From Virgifigura sp964551315 (GTDB lineage: Bacteria; Pseudomonadota; Alphaproteobacteria; Dongiales; Dongiaceae), in the NCBI GenBank assembly GCA_964551315.1, contig CAZKCM010000003.1:73718-137717 (forward strand): DNA of 64,000 nt. Direction: 5' to 3'. A model generated the notes under the pieces. It did not search any database. It had not been told where the DNA came from and was given only the letters and a program-made list of their open reading frames with translations. How positions within the stretch are numbered: position 1 is the stretch's first letter; the number at the start of each line of letters is the position of its first letter. This document shows positions 19,099 through 27,569 of the stretch, piece by piece. Both the position numbers and the translations under genes were made by a program.

Positions 19099-19246
19099 TG
19101 CCAAGAGATTTAGGTCACGCCCGGGATCATGAAAAGACGGCAATTGGTCGGGCGACCGGTGGCCCTGGTATCTCGGCCGCTTCAAATCCGGCTCCGCCGC
19201 CCTTAAGATCACGCCGCCAGCCGTTTCACGGTGAGGGAGCCGCGCC

Positions 19247-20071
19247 GTGCCGTTCGACCTGACGCCGATCGATGTCATCGCCCTGATTTGGTTCCTGGCC
19301 GTCTGGCTGACCTACAATCTGGTGCTCGATCACCTCGTTCATGGGCCGGTGACCCTGAATCAGAACATGAAGGCCCTGCGGGGCGTCTGGATGCGGCGGA
19401 TGCTCGAGCGCGAGAACCGGATCATGGATGCGCAGTTGATCGGGCATCTGATCTCCAGCGTGTCCTTCTTCGCCTCGACGACCGTGCTGGTCCTGGCCGG
19501 CCTGCTGGGCGTCCTCGGCGCGGTGGACGACGTCTACGCGGCGATCGGCCGGCTCAGCTTCACCGTCAAGACGACAAAGCTGCTGTTCGAGTTCAAGATT
19601 CTCGTCCTGCTCGGCATCTTCATCTTTGCGTTCTTCAAGTTCACCTGGGCCCTGCGACAGTTCAACTACAGCTGCGCCGTGATCGGCGCGGCGCCGCTCG
19701 CGCCGGTTCCCAAGTCGCGTCGGGAAGGCATCGCGGCGCCGGCCGCCGACGTCCTGTCGCTGGCCATCAGCAACTTCAACGGCGGGCTGCGGTCGTACTA
19801 TTTCGCGCTGGCGGCTCTGAGCTGGTTCATCCAGCCCTGGCTGTTCATTCTGGTGACGGCGTGGATCCTGCTGGTCCTTCTCCGCAGGCATCTGCTGTCC
19901 GCGGCCTTTCGGGCTGTCCGGCAATACGTTCACGCGATTGCCGATGGTGCGCCGGCTGACGCCGGCCCGGGCGCTCCGGGAAGGCCTCTCCATCTGGGAG
20001 CGTCGAAACGAACGGCCGATGAGCTTGAGGGCGGCCCGGCGCGTGCGGCGGCTGGCGATCCCCGGGCATGA
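19247..20071 (+). CDS. DUF599 family membrane protein
   Basis: A 274-residue integral membrane protein. About four transmembrane segments are visible (residues 10-28, 65-90, 115-137 and 185-215), with the conserved RxxWMRRMLERENRIMDAQLIGHLISSVSFFAST and FKFTWALRQFNYSCAVIGA blocks of DUF599. The C-terminal 40 residues are low-complexity and Ala/Gly/Pro-rich, probably disordered. The ATG-like start at 19247 (GTG) has GAGG-type sequence upstream. It is divergent from the DUF2905 gene. Function unknown. Confidence 0.82.
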   Translation: MPFDLTPIDVIALIWFLAVWLTYNLVLDHLVHGPVTLNQNMKALRGVWMRRMLERENRIMDAQLIGHLISSVSFFASTTVLVLAGLLGVLGAVDDVYAAIGRLSFTVKTTKLLFEFKILVLLGIFIFAFFKFTWALRQFNYSCAVIGAAPLAPVPKSRREGIAAPAADVLSLAISNFNGGLRSYYFALAALSWFIQPWLFILVTAWILLVLLRRHLLSAAFRAVRQYVHAIADGAPADAGPGAPGRPLHLGASKRTADELEGGPARAAAGDPRA

Positions 20072-20095
20072 CGCGCGCGGCGTTCTCGTCCGGCA

Positions 20096-20845
20096 TTACC
20101 AAAGCCAGCGGCGGCGTCGGGTGAAGCTCAGGATCTCCTGAAGCGAGAGCATGACCTGCTGGTGCCGGAATGCCGATTGGCGGTCGCGCTCTTCCTCGGC
20201 GATCTGGCGCTCGCTCTCGGAGAAGCGGCGCTCGTTGTCATGCGCTTCGATAACCTGGACGATCGCAGACAGGATCTGCCGGATCATCAGGTCGCGAGCC
20301 TCGATCGACGCCTGCAGATCCGTCAGTCGCCGCTCGAGAACGGAGAGTTGTCGCTGCATCTCGGCGGGCGACGATCCTGGCGCCACCGCTGGCACGGGCG
20401 AGCGGGTGACGCTCGCCCCATTCGCCGGATGCAGAACATCTTCGATCCGTGGCGACGCAGGCGGGGGACGGTTCGGTGGCCTCGGCGTGCCGCCGCCGTC
20501 GGCGGTGTACTCCGCGAGCGCTCCGCCGGCGACGAGGAGCGCGGCCGTGCCAAGCTCATCCTCGACAGCCGCCGCGCTCCGGCCCGAATCGTACATGCGA
20601 CGGATCCGTTCCAGGACGGGCAGGGCCGATCGCGCGACGAGAACCTTCTTTCCCGATCTCGTCCAAGGTACGTACCGGCCGTGCCGGTCGAGGTAGCGAC
20701 GGAGGCTGCTCAGCGGGATTCCGAGCTTCTGTCTTGCCTCATCCAGGCTGAGCCAGACTTCGCCGTCGGCCTCCGGCGCCTCGGCGTGATCGGAGCTGCA
20801 GTTGCTGCCGGTTCGTAGCGGCACGACGCGCTCGAGATTCGCCAT
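20096..20845 (-). CDS. MerR-like DNA-binding protein with C-terminal coiled coil
   Basis: A 249-residue protein I cannot assign to a named family. Residues 28-62 (EVWLSLDEARQKLGIPLSSLRRYLDRHGRYVPWTRSGKKVLV) form a MerR/excisionase-like winged helix. Residues 75-100 add a helical segment. Then follows a Pro-rich linker and a long coiled coil (about 160-240; MQRQLSVLERRLTDLQASIEARD and SESERQIAEEERDRQSAF), ending in a basic RRRRWLW tail. This layout resembles chromosome-anchoring proteins such as Bacillus RacA more than a classic MerR sensor with a ligand domain. It is transcribed alone; a possible promoter lies at 21014-21041. Confidence 0.6.
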   Translation of the reverse strand: MANLERVVPLRTGSNCSSDHAEAPEADGEVWLSLDEARQKLGIPLSSLRRYLDRHGRYVPWTRSGKKVLVARSALPVLERIRRMYDSGRSAAAVEDELGTAALLVAGGALAEYTADGGGTPRPPNRPPPASPRIEDVLHPANGASVTRSPVPAVAPGSSPAEMQRQLSVLERRLTDLQASIEARDLMIRQILSAIVQVIEAHDNERRFSESERQIAEEERDRQSAFRHQQVMLSLQEILSFTRRRRWLW

Positions 20846-21013
20846 CCCTCGACCTCTCTGCCGATGGAGCCAGTCGAGCTTTGGCGGGCCCGGGGCGGGA
20901 CATGGCCGCGGCGCGGTGAATCGACGACAAGACAGGGTCAGCCCGCGAACGGATCAACAGGACCGGCGGCCGAGTTGGCTCCCCAGGCGCCCCAATGCTC
21001 CCCTCGACGAGGG

Positions 21014-21041
21014 ATAGTAGTTAACATTAATGGTAAAGCAA
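21014..21041 (-). promoter_or_regulatory. Possible sigma-70 promoter upstream of the MerR-like gene
   Basis: On the minus strand TTGCTT (21041-21036) and TACTAT (21019-21014) are separated by 16 bases in an A+T-rich patch that stands out from the GC-rich surroundings. A GGTAAAG direct repeat (21032-21038 and 21043-21049) overlaps the -35 region and could be a regulator site. It lies about 170 bp before the start codon. Confidence 0.35.
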
Positions 21042-21107
21042 GGGTAAAGAACAGGCGGTGGCTTTTCTTTCCACCATCTCAGAGGCACAATACAAACCGC
21101 AAGAACC

Positions 21108-22127
21108 TCAATTCGGTGGCGAAAGACTGCTAACCCGGGCGACGGGTTGAAGGCGCGTGGCGCCTTCCGGGGGCCGTGGCGGATAGGCAGCAATTCGCTC
21201 CACCCGGTATTCCTTCAGCTTCCGGGCCTGGGTGAAGATGATCACCTCGGCGATCAGCCCGATCGCGAAAATCTGAATACCGAGCACCACGACCAGGGAA
21301 CTGATGACCAGGGCGGGCCGGTCGCCCAGCGGCATGCCGAAGAACAGCCGCTGGACCACGAGAATGGCCGTCATGATGAAGCCGATCAGAAACACGGAGA
21401 ACCCGACGAGGCCGAAGAAGCGGAACGGCTTGCGGATGAACCGCAAAAGGAAGGCGGTCGATGCGATGTCGAGCAGGCGCCGGACGTAGACGCCCATAGG
21501 ATAGATGCGCAGCGCCTTGTCCCGCTGGGCCTGCCTGACGTCGACCTCGCAGACCTTGAAGCCTTGCCGGTCCGCCAGCATCGGCAAGAAACGATGGAGG
21601 TCGCCGTAGATCGCGACCTCTTCCGCGACGCGCCGCCGCAGAGCGCGAACCCCGCATCCGAGGTCGAGGAAGCCGAATCCCGTCGCCAGCTTGACCAGGC
21701 GGTGGAAGATCGAGGATTGGATCCGGTTCAGCTTCGGATCCTGCCGCGGCGATCGGCGGGCGATGGCGACGTCGCAGTGGTCGAGGGCCGCGAGGACCTT
21801 CGGGATTTCCGAGGCTTCGACCTGTGCGTAAGCCGGCAACGTCAGAAGGACATCGGCGGAAGCTTCCTCGAAGCCCAGCGCCAGCGCCGTGGCCTCTCCG
21901 AACCACCGGCTGAGCGTGATGATGCGGACGCGCTCGCCGCTTTCCTGCAGCGACCGGAGCGCGGCCGCGACCGTCGGGTTCTCGCCGTCCAAGACATAGA
22001 TGAACTCGTAGTTCCCCGTCCACGTTTCGACGGCGGTCTTGTACTGGTGGAAGAGCTCTTTCGGGTCATCGTACCGATCCGTGACGGGGACGATGATGGA
22101 TAGTGCGCTGGACGTGACGCGGCTCAT
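21108..22127 (-). CDS. GT2 glycosyltransferase with C-terminal membrane helices
   Basis: A 339-residue polyprenyl-phosphate-sugar-synthase-like GT2 enzyme (DPM1/GtrB/ArnC type). The N-terminal GT-A domain begins LSIIVPVTDRYDD, but the usual D-x-D metal motif is LPAYAQ here, so catalysis may be altered or lost. Two strong transmembrane helices follow at about 240-265 and 280-305. Its ATG overlaps the stop of the next upstream GT2 gene (ATGA), so the two are translated together. The paralogue carries an intact motif; this copy may be a partner or act on a different substrate. A start 10 residues further upstream is rejected. Confidence 0.82.
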   Translation of the reverse strand: MSRVTSSALSIIVPVTDRYDDPKELFHQYKTAVETWTGNYEFIYVLDGENPTVAAALRSLQESGERVRIITLSRWFGEATALALGFEEASADVLLTLPAYAQVEASEIPKVLAALDHCDVAIARRSPRQDPKLNRIQSSIFHRLVKLATGFGFLDLGCGVRALRRRVAEEVAIYGDLHRFLPMLADRQGFKVCEVDVRQAQRDKALRIYPMGVYVRRLLDIASTAFLLRFIRKPFRFFGLVGFSVFLIGFIMTAILVVQRLFFGMPLGDRPALVISSLVVVLGIQIFAIGLIAEVIIFTQARKLKEYRVERIAAYPPRPPEGATRLQPVARVSSLSPPN

Positions 22128-23095
22128 CCCGACCTCCCCACGGCGCCGCCGATCCACTGCGTGCGGCGCGGCGTGACGGCGGCGAAATCCTTGAGTCTGA
22201 AGTCACCCGATCGCGATCCGTATTCACCGATCAGGCCAAGTGAGAACAGGGCGATGCCGAGCGTTCCGAACAGCACCGACAACCCGCCGATGACGACAAA
22301 GTGCGGCTCGGCCACCAGCCATTCCTCCACGAGCAGAGAGAGCAGGAGGCACAGGCTGGTAAGGCCGGCCAGCAACCCGGCGGTGCCGAAGAAGTAAATC
22401 GGTCGCTCGGCCACGGTGAGGATCGTCTTGATCGCGATGAGATCCAGAAGAACCTTGTAGATCCGGGAGAGGCCGTATTTCGATTTCCCGAACTTTCGGG
22501 CGTGGTGCCGGACCTTGATCTCGGCGATGCGCGCACCCGTGATCGAAGACATCGCCGGGATGAAGCGATGCATCTCGGAATAGAGCGGGACCTGCTTGAT
22601 GACCGACGCCCGATACGCCTTGAGAGAGCAGCCGTTGTCCCGGATCGGTACGCCGGTGACCTTGCCGATCAGCCAGTTGGCGATCCGAGACGGGATCTTC
22701 CGCCGGATAAGCGCGTCCTGCCGGCGCTGGCGCCAGCCGACGACGATGTCGTAGCCCTCGGCGATCTTCTCGAGGAAATTGGGGATGTCCGCGGGGTCGT
22801 TCTGAAGGTCGCCGTCCATCGTGATCAGGATCTCGCCCTCGGCGTGATCGATCCCGGCCGCCATGGCCGGGGTCTGGCCATAGTTCCGCCGCAGCTTGAT
22901 GACCCGTACCCGGCTGTCCTTGCGCGCGATCGCCTCGAGCCGTGCAAAGGATTGGTCGACGCTACCGTCATCGACGAAGAGGATTTCGTATCGAAGGTTC
23001 AGCGGGTCGACCGCACGCACGATTGCGGCGTAGAGCAATCCGCAATTGTCCTCCTCGTTGTAGACGGGAATGATCAAGGATAGGTCGATCGGCAT
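22124..23095 (-). CDS. GT2 polyprenyl-phosphate glycosyltransferase
   Basis: A 323-residue membrane GT2 enzyme that likely moves a sugar from an NDP donor to undecaprenyl phosphate. It has LSLIIPVYNEEDNCG at the start, FVDDGSVD, ITMDGDLQNDP (the metal-binding D-x-D) and RDNGCSLKAYR. Two transmembrane helices at about 235-260 and 268-293 are followed by a short tail. Closest in style to DPM1/ArnC/GtrB proteins. It is the first of two tandem GT2 genes with a 4-bp overlap, opposite to the epimerase gene. Confidence 0.88.
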   Translation of the reverse strand: MPIDLSLIIPVYNEEDNCGLLYAAIVRAVDPLNLRYEILFVDDGSVDQSFARLEAIARKDSRVRVIKLRRNYGQTPAMAAGIDHAEGEILITMDGDLQNDPADIPNFLEKIAEGYDIVVGWRQRRQDALIRRKIPSRIANWLIGKVTGVPIRDNGCSLKAYRASVIKQVPLYSEMHRFIPAMSSITGARIAEIKVRHHARKFGKSKYGLSRIYKVLLDLIAIKTILTVAERPIYFFGTAGLLAGLTSLCLLLSLLVEEWLVAEPHFVVIGGLSVLFGTLGIALFSLGLIGEYGSRSGDFRLKDFAAVTPRRTQWIGGAVGRSG

Positions 23096-23319
23096 TCACC
23101 CGGTCCTGCGAAGCTTGCGCCGCGACCCGGCTCCCGCTGGAACGGGCAGCATGTCGCCAGGCGCGAATCCAGAGAAAACCGCGGATCTGGAGGCAGCCAG
23201 TGCCGGCGGATAGCCGCCCCGGTGACGAACCCTTTGCGGCCGGGAGGCGTTATTCGGCATACGGCTCCGGGCCGAATGGCACGAAGGCGGTGGGAACTTG
23301 GGGCAGAAGCGAGGGGATC

Positions 23320-24318
23320 ATGAACGACACGAGCCTCGTGGCGGTGACCGGGGCGACCGGATTCTTGGGCAGTCATCTCACGGAGCGGCTCGTCCGCGAC
23401 GGCCATCGGGTTCGTATCCTGGCGCGCGATCCGGCCAAGGCCGAGGCGCTTCGCGGGACCGTGTCCGGTGGAATCGTCCTCGGCGACATCACCGATCCGT
23501 CGGCGCTTGCGGCTCTGGTAGAGGGCGCGGACACGGTCTTTCATCTCGTCTCGAACTTCCGAACCGCATCCGGACCGCCGTCGAGCTACAGGGCGGTGAA
23601 TCTGCAGGGAACGGTGACCGCGCTGGATGCGGCGCGGGCGGCCGGCGTGCGCCGGTTCGTGCACTGCTCGACCATCGGGGTGCACGGTCACGTCCGGGCG
23701 ACGCCGGGCGATGAACGGTCGCCCTACGCCCCAGGGGACCTCTATCAGGAAACCAAGATGCAGGCGGAGCAGGCCTGCTTTGCCGAGGCGCGGCGCGGCG
23801 GGATGGAGATCGTCATCGTCCGTCCCTGCTCGATCTACGGTCCCGGCGACCTGCGCATGCTGAAAATGTTCAAGATGCTCCGCAACGGGCGGTTCTTCCT
23901 TCTGGGCCCCTGCCGCGAGAACTTTCACGCCGTCTACATCGACGACCTCGTCGAGGGATTCCTGCTGGCAATGCGGACGCCGGACATCTCCGGCGAGGCC
24001 TTCATCATCGGCGGACCCGAGTATCTGCCTCTGCGCGAGTATCTGGCTACCGCGGCCCGGGCGGTTGGGGCGCGGCCACCCGCCCTCCGGTTCCCTTATG
24101 CCCCCTTTTACGCGGCCGCGGCCGTTTGCGAGGCGATCTGCGTGCCGCTCGGGCTGGAACCGCCGCTGCACAGGCGCCGGGTCCGGTTCTTCCGGAACAA
24201 CCGGGCGTTCTCCATCGAGAAGGCTCGCGCGGTTCTGGGCTACGCGCCGGCGGTCGATCTCGAGGAGGGCATGAAACGCACGGTTTTGTGGTACCGGGAG
24301 AATGGCTACCTCCCCTAA
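23320..24318 (+). CDS. NAD-dependent epimerase/dehydratase family protein
   Basis: A 332-residue extended SDR enzyme. The Rossmann motif is VTGATGFLGSHLTERLV (about residues 9-25). The active site has the serine in HCSTIGVHG and the YxxxK pair in LYQETKMQAEQ, as in sugar epimerases and steroid-dehydrogenase-like SDRs. The start at ATG 23320 has GAGGGG just upstream; a longer frame to 23200 is not homologous. It likely converts an NDP-sugar or a polyprenyl-linked sugar, given the two divergent GT2 genes next door. The exact substrate cannot be read from sequence. Confidence 0.85.
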   Translation: MNDTSLVAVTGATGFLGSHLTERLVRDGHRVRILARDPAKAEALRGTVSGGIVLGDITDPSALAALVEGADTVFHLVSNFRTASGPPSSYRAVNLQGTVTALDAARAAGVRRFVHCSTIGVHGHVRATPGDERSPYAPGDLYQETKMQAEQACFAEARRGGMEIVIVRPCSIYGPGDLRMLKMFKMLRNGRFFLLGPCRENFHAVYIDDLVEGFLLAMRTPDISGEAFIIGGPEYLPLREYLATAARAVGARPPALRFPYAPFYAAAAVCEAICVPLGLEPPLHRRRVRFFRNNRAFSIEKARAVLGYAPAVDLEEGMKRTVLWYRENGYLP

Positions 24319-24590
24319 TCTGATCCGGTGGCGCGCCGGACGGGGGTTCTGCCGGATCGGGCGCGCCGATCGGCGGTTACCCGCGCGGAAATCCCCGTCG
24401 TGTCCAGGACCGCGTCGTCGTCGATCAGAACGCCGTCGCCGATGGAGATCTTGTGCGGATGCCGAAGCGTCACACCCCGCCCGATCACGACGTTCCGCCC
24501 CATGTGCCGGAACGGACCGCGATAAAGGAGCCTCGCGACCTGTCTGTTGGGCGTCCCGTGTACTTTCGAATTCAGCGTTGGATGAGTCAT
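24315..24590 (-). pseudogene. Truncated left-handed beta-helix acyltransferase
   Basis: The frame contains the conserved opening of an O-acetyltransferase-type hexapeptide-repeat protein (LYRGPFRHMGRNVVIGRGVTLRHPHKISIGDGVLIDDDAVLDTTG in pieces at about 24400-24530). It then loses all similarity and stops at 24315, where several more hexapeptide coils should follow. In the next frame GNR-like residues continue briefly, suggesting a frameshift plus a deletion. The end overlaps the epimerase stop by four bases on the opposite strand. I read it as a decayed acyltransferase gene next to the intact one at 24832-25362. Confidence 0.6.
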
Positions 24591-24831
24591 CTGCTGGTGC
24601 TTCTTCTGCTTGAAGCAGCAGAACAACCGCTCCGCACCAAAGCGTTGGACGGTGAAACGAGAAGTTGGCGTTACAAGCCTCTGCAGCCATCTCAATGCGC
24701 CAGTAATCGTCCGGTGTAGAACGCCCTTCGGAGCGGTCAGTTCCCGACGGGCTGGTGTAAGAAATGACCGCGGCACGAGGGCGGGTTACCCGTCCTGGTC
24801 CGTGGCGGCCTCCGGTGCATTCCGATCGGTC

Positions 24832-25362
24832 CTAGCGGCGTTGAAAGACGACCCTTCCCGGATCGCCTTGAACGATCGCATTGTCCGGGATGCGAGAAGA
24901 GACCACGGCGTTGGGCGCCACGATGACTCCGCTCCCGATCTCCGCTCCGTCGAGGATGCAGGCACCTGCACCGATCAGAACGTTCCGGCCGATTCGAATG
25001 CCCTTATGCGACACCTTGCCCTGTTCCCGGAAGGTCATGTCCAACCGGTCGTAGCGGTAGGTGTTGCCGACGATCGAGACGTTCGGGCCGATCAGAGAGT
25101 CGTCGCCGATCTCGATTCCATGGACGTGCGAGGCGATGAAGCAGCCGGTTGCGATGTCGACGCGGGCGCCGATCAACAACGGGCCGTCCGTCGCCTTGAT
25201 CTTGGTGAAGGAGCCGACGGCGCTCTTGCGGCCGAGGCGGAGCTGGCGGCTGATTTCGACCTCGGCGCGAGGGCTCACCAGTGCGCCGTAACGCAGAAGA
25301 TAGTACAAGGTAGCGACGAATCGCGGGACGGCGAACCTCCGCAGTACCGCGGACCAGCCCAC
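24832..25362 (-). CDS. Left-handed beta-helix (hexapeptide-repeat) acyltransferase
   Basis: A 176-residue acyltransferase of the CatB/WcaF-like group. Hexapeptide coils run from about residue 35 to 155 (SAVGSFTKI, LLIGARVDIATGCFIASHVHGIEIGDDSLIGPNVSIVGN, IRIGRNVLIGAGACILDGAEIGSGVIVAPNAVVS), with a His (about 80, ASHVHG) in the position of the usual catalytic base. Start GTG 25362. It lies six bases after the ACP stop in an operon fkbH-like/ACP/acyltransferase, so it may transfer an ACP-bound acyl or glyceryl group, or acetyl from acetyl-CoA, onto a sugar. Confidence 0.85.
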   Translation of the reverse strand: MGWSAVLRRFAVPRFVATLYYLLRYGALVSPRAEVEISRQLRLGRKSAVGSFTKIKATDGPLLIGARVDIATGCFIASHVHGIEIGDDSLIGPNVSIVGNTYRYDRLDMTFREQGKVSHKGIRIGRNVLIGAGACILDGAEIGSGVIVAPNAVVSSRIPDNAIVQGDPGRVVFQRR

Positions 25363-25368
25363 GGCGAA

Positions 25369-25608
25369 TCACCGGTACCGGTTGATGACGCTGCGGATCT
25401 GCTCGAACGTCACCATCTCGCTGACCTCCTGCATCGTCATCTTGATGCCGAATGCCTCTTCCAGGGCGGAAACCAGACGAAGGTGATTGAGCGAGTCCCA
25501 GAGCGGTGCGTCGTCCCGGCCGAACGCCGTTGTGATGACCTCTGGGTCGACGTCCAGCATTTCCGCCATGATCTGCCGAATTTGCGTTTCGGTCTGAGTC
25601 GCGTCCAT
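25369..25608 (-). CDS. Acyl carrier protein
   Basis: A 79-residue carrier protein. The phosphopantetheine attachment serine is S39 in LWDSLNHLRLVSALEEAFGI, with the usual acidic helix II. It starts at ATG 25608, two bases after the stop of the FkbH-like gene, with GGAGTGAC upstream, and is followed by an acyltransferase. In FkbH systems the partner enzyme loads a glyceryl unit from 1,3-bisphosphoglycerate onto such a carrier. Being apart from fatty-acid genes, this one is dedicated to the locus. An eight-residue upstream extension is rejected. Confidence 0.88.
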   Translation of the reverse strand: MDATQTETQIRQIMAEMLDVDPEVITTAFGRDDAPLWDSLNHLRLVSALEEAFGIKMTMQEVSEMVTFEQIRSVINRYR

Positions 25609-25610
25609 TG

Positions 25611-27455
25611 TCACTCCACCATCTCGACCCATGCGCAGGGCATCGGCGTCGCGTCCTCGCGCCGCAGGACGTAGGTCCGGCCGGCGTCCCTCTCGCCGGT
25701 TCGCCGAAAGCCTTGGTCATCGAAGAATGTCGCGGCGGGCATGTTCTTGCTTGTCGGGACGAACTGCGCCGTCAGCTCGGTGCAATCGGGCGCTTCGAGA
25801 AGCGTCGCCTTGATCCGGTTCATGATCGCGGTTTCGATCCCGCGCCCCATGGCGCGGCAGCTCATCAGGAAGCTGTCGATCTCGAGCCGCCCGTCCGCCC
25901 TTCGCAGCAGATAGGCGGCGATGGTTCCGAGTTCCCCGAACCGGTCCGCCGCCCAGACGACGTCGAGCTCGCAAGAGGGGTTCGCGAGAAAGGCCTCCAG
26001 CTCGCCGGGCGAATAGCGTCGGGTCGTCACGTTGAACTGGTTCGTCTTGCTGAAGAGCTGATGGAGGCGCGGCAGATCGGCCGGCGTTGCCGGTCGGATC
26101 CGCAGCTTTGTCTGGAGGCCGGCAAGATAGTCGTTCAGGTTGCCGGCCTGTCTCTCCAGCGCCCGGCGTGCGCGCATCTGCCGGTACTGCTCGCCCTTCT
26201 CGGTATCCTCTCGCAGGATCCAGGGCTTCTCAAACGCGGTGAGGCGGTCGAGGGTCTCGACGAACCGGGCCGGGTCGGGCGGAAGCTGAACGGTCTCGAC
26301 CTCAGGCAGGAACTCGTTGACGAGCGCGACTTCCGCCGGGTTGTCGTCGACGAACACCAGGCTGTCCGTGCCGATGTTGAGCTCCTTGGCGATGGCGGCC
26401 AGTCCGACATGCTTTGGCTCCCAGCCGATGGCCGTTACGGCGAAATCCTCAGGCCGCAGCGGCATTTCGGGCCGCAGGCGGAACACCTCTTCGACGTCCG
26501 CGGGGTTGTTCTTGCTGCACAGCGCAAGCAGAATGCCGCGCTCCTTGATGGCGCGAATCCGGTGCTGGAATGCAAGATAGGCCTCGCCTTCGGGGTCGCC
26601 CGGGCCGATCCTCACGCCGCCCGGACCGTCCTCGCCGACCACGCCGCCCCAGAGCGTGTTGTCGAGGTCCAACACCAGGCATTTCTTCGTAAGCCCGCGG
26701 ATCGCCTTGACGTGGCGCAGGATCTCGTCGGCCAAGACCGGGAGGAAGTCCTCCGACCATTCCATCTTGGCGAGATGGTACATCCGGAGGTCGGTGACGC
26801 GATCCTTGCCGAAGAGGCCGGCCAGCCGGTCGAGGTCGAGGACATGGACGCGCGTCTCGGCCTTGAAACGGCGCAGCAAGGCGAGATTGAGGTCGAGCAG
26901 GAACTCCGTCTCGCCGTACTCCGCCTTCAGGTCGGCGGTCCCTGCTGCCGGACGGGCCGGCGTCACGAAGTTCGTGATCAGGATCGTGGCGTCCAGTTTC
27001 CGCAGCGCGTGCGCCGTCCATTCTTCGATATGGGCGAGCACGTCGTCGCGAAGCGCCACCCGCGCTTCCACGGAGAGGGAGCCAAACGCCGCGACGGCCT
27101 GCGGTCGGAGCTGTCGAAGCGAAAGCGACAGCAGAACAATGTCCGGCGTGAAGGCGCGCAAGGGTGCGCCGTCCGCCAATATCTCCTGAAAGTACTGGTT
27201 GAACGGGCCCACATATGCGGCGGCGGGCAAGCCCTCGCGGGCGCAGCGGACGTTCACATAGGCCGGCAGGAGATCGACCGTGAAGTTGCTGAGATAGGCA
27301 ATCTTCACGGTCGAGCCGCTTATCACGCGCCGCAGCGCGCGGTCGCAGGCTGCGTAATTCCCGCTGCTCAGCCGAGCGAGATCGCAGTCGAGCAGGGCGC
27401 GATGGGCCTGCGAGAAATCGGCCGCTTCCGCGACCTTTCTCAAGGCTTCCTGCAT
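25611..27455 (-). CDS. FkbH-like HAD-IIIC family protein
   Basis: A 614-residue enzyme. An N-terminal SGNH-like region (about residues 50-250) precedes the HAD core with KKCLVLDLDNTLWGGVVGEDG (nucleophile region D263/D265) and VFVDDNPAEVALV. A C-terminal GNAT-like domain from about 455 (LRIRPATPADLPRLHQLFSKTNQFNVTTRRYS) completes the FkbH architecture. Characterised FkbH-type proteins take the glyceryl group from 1,3-bisphosphoglycerate, dephosphorylate it and attach it to an acyl carrier protein. The ACP and an acyltransferase gene follow immediately, so glyceryl or lactyl decoration of a glycan is likely. The start ATG 27455 is preferred over 27539, which lacks homology. Confidence 0.88.
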   Translation of the reverse strand: MQEALRKVAEAADFSQAHRALLDCDLARLSSGNYAACDRALRRVISGSTVKIAYLSNFTVDLLPAYVNVRCAREGLPAAAYVGPFNQYFQEILADGAPLRAFTPDIVLLSLSLRQLRPQAVAAFGSLSVEARVALRDDVLAHIEEWTAHALRKLDATILITNFVTPARPAAGTADLKAEYGETEFLLDLNLALLRRFKAETRVHVLDLDRLAGLFGKDRVTDLRMYHLAKMEWSEDFLPVLADEILRHVKAIRGLTKKCLVLDLDNTLWGGVVGEDGPGGVRIGPGDPEGEAYLAFQHRIRAIKERGILLALCSKNNPADVEEVFRLRPEMPLRPEDFAVTAIGWEPKHVGLAAIAKELNIGTDSLVFVDDNPAEVALVNEFLPEVETVQLPPDPARFVETLDRLTAFEKPWILREDTEKGEQYRQMRARRALERQAGNLNDYLAGLQTKLRIRPATPADLPRLHQLFSKTNQFNVTTRRYSPGELEAFLANPSCELDVVWAADRFGELGTIAAYLLRRADGRLEIDSFLMSCRAMGRGIETAIMNRIKATLLEAPDCTELTAQFVPTSKNMPAATFFDDQGFRRTGERDAGRTYVLRREDATPMPCAWVEMVE

Positions 27456-27569
27456 CCGTGAGGATCCCCTACCTTGGATCCGGCCGCCGCCACCCCTATG
27501 CCATATACGCCCGAAAGGCCGCGCGTGTTCCACAATCACTGATTGCGGGTCTGCGTCGGCGGGTGTCCG

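Noticed and set aside
23074..24690. 538-codon minus-strand frame opposite the epimerase
   Set aside because: It is a shadow of the epimerase gene on the other strand with no recognisable domain.
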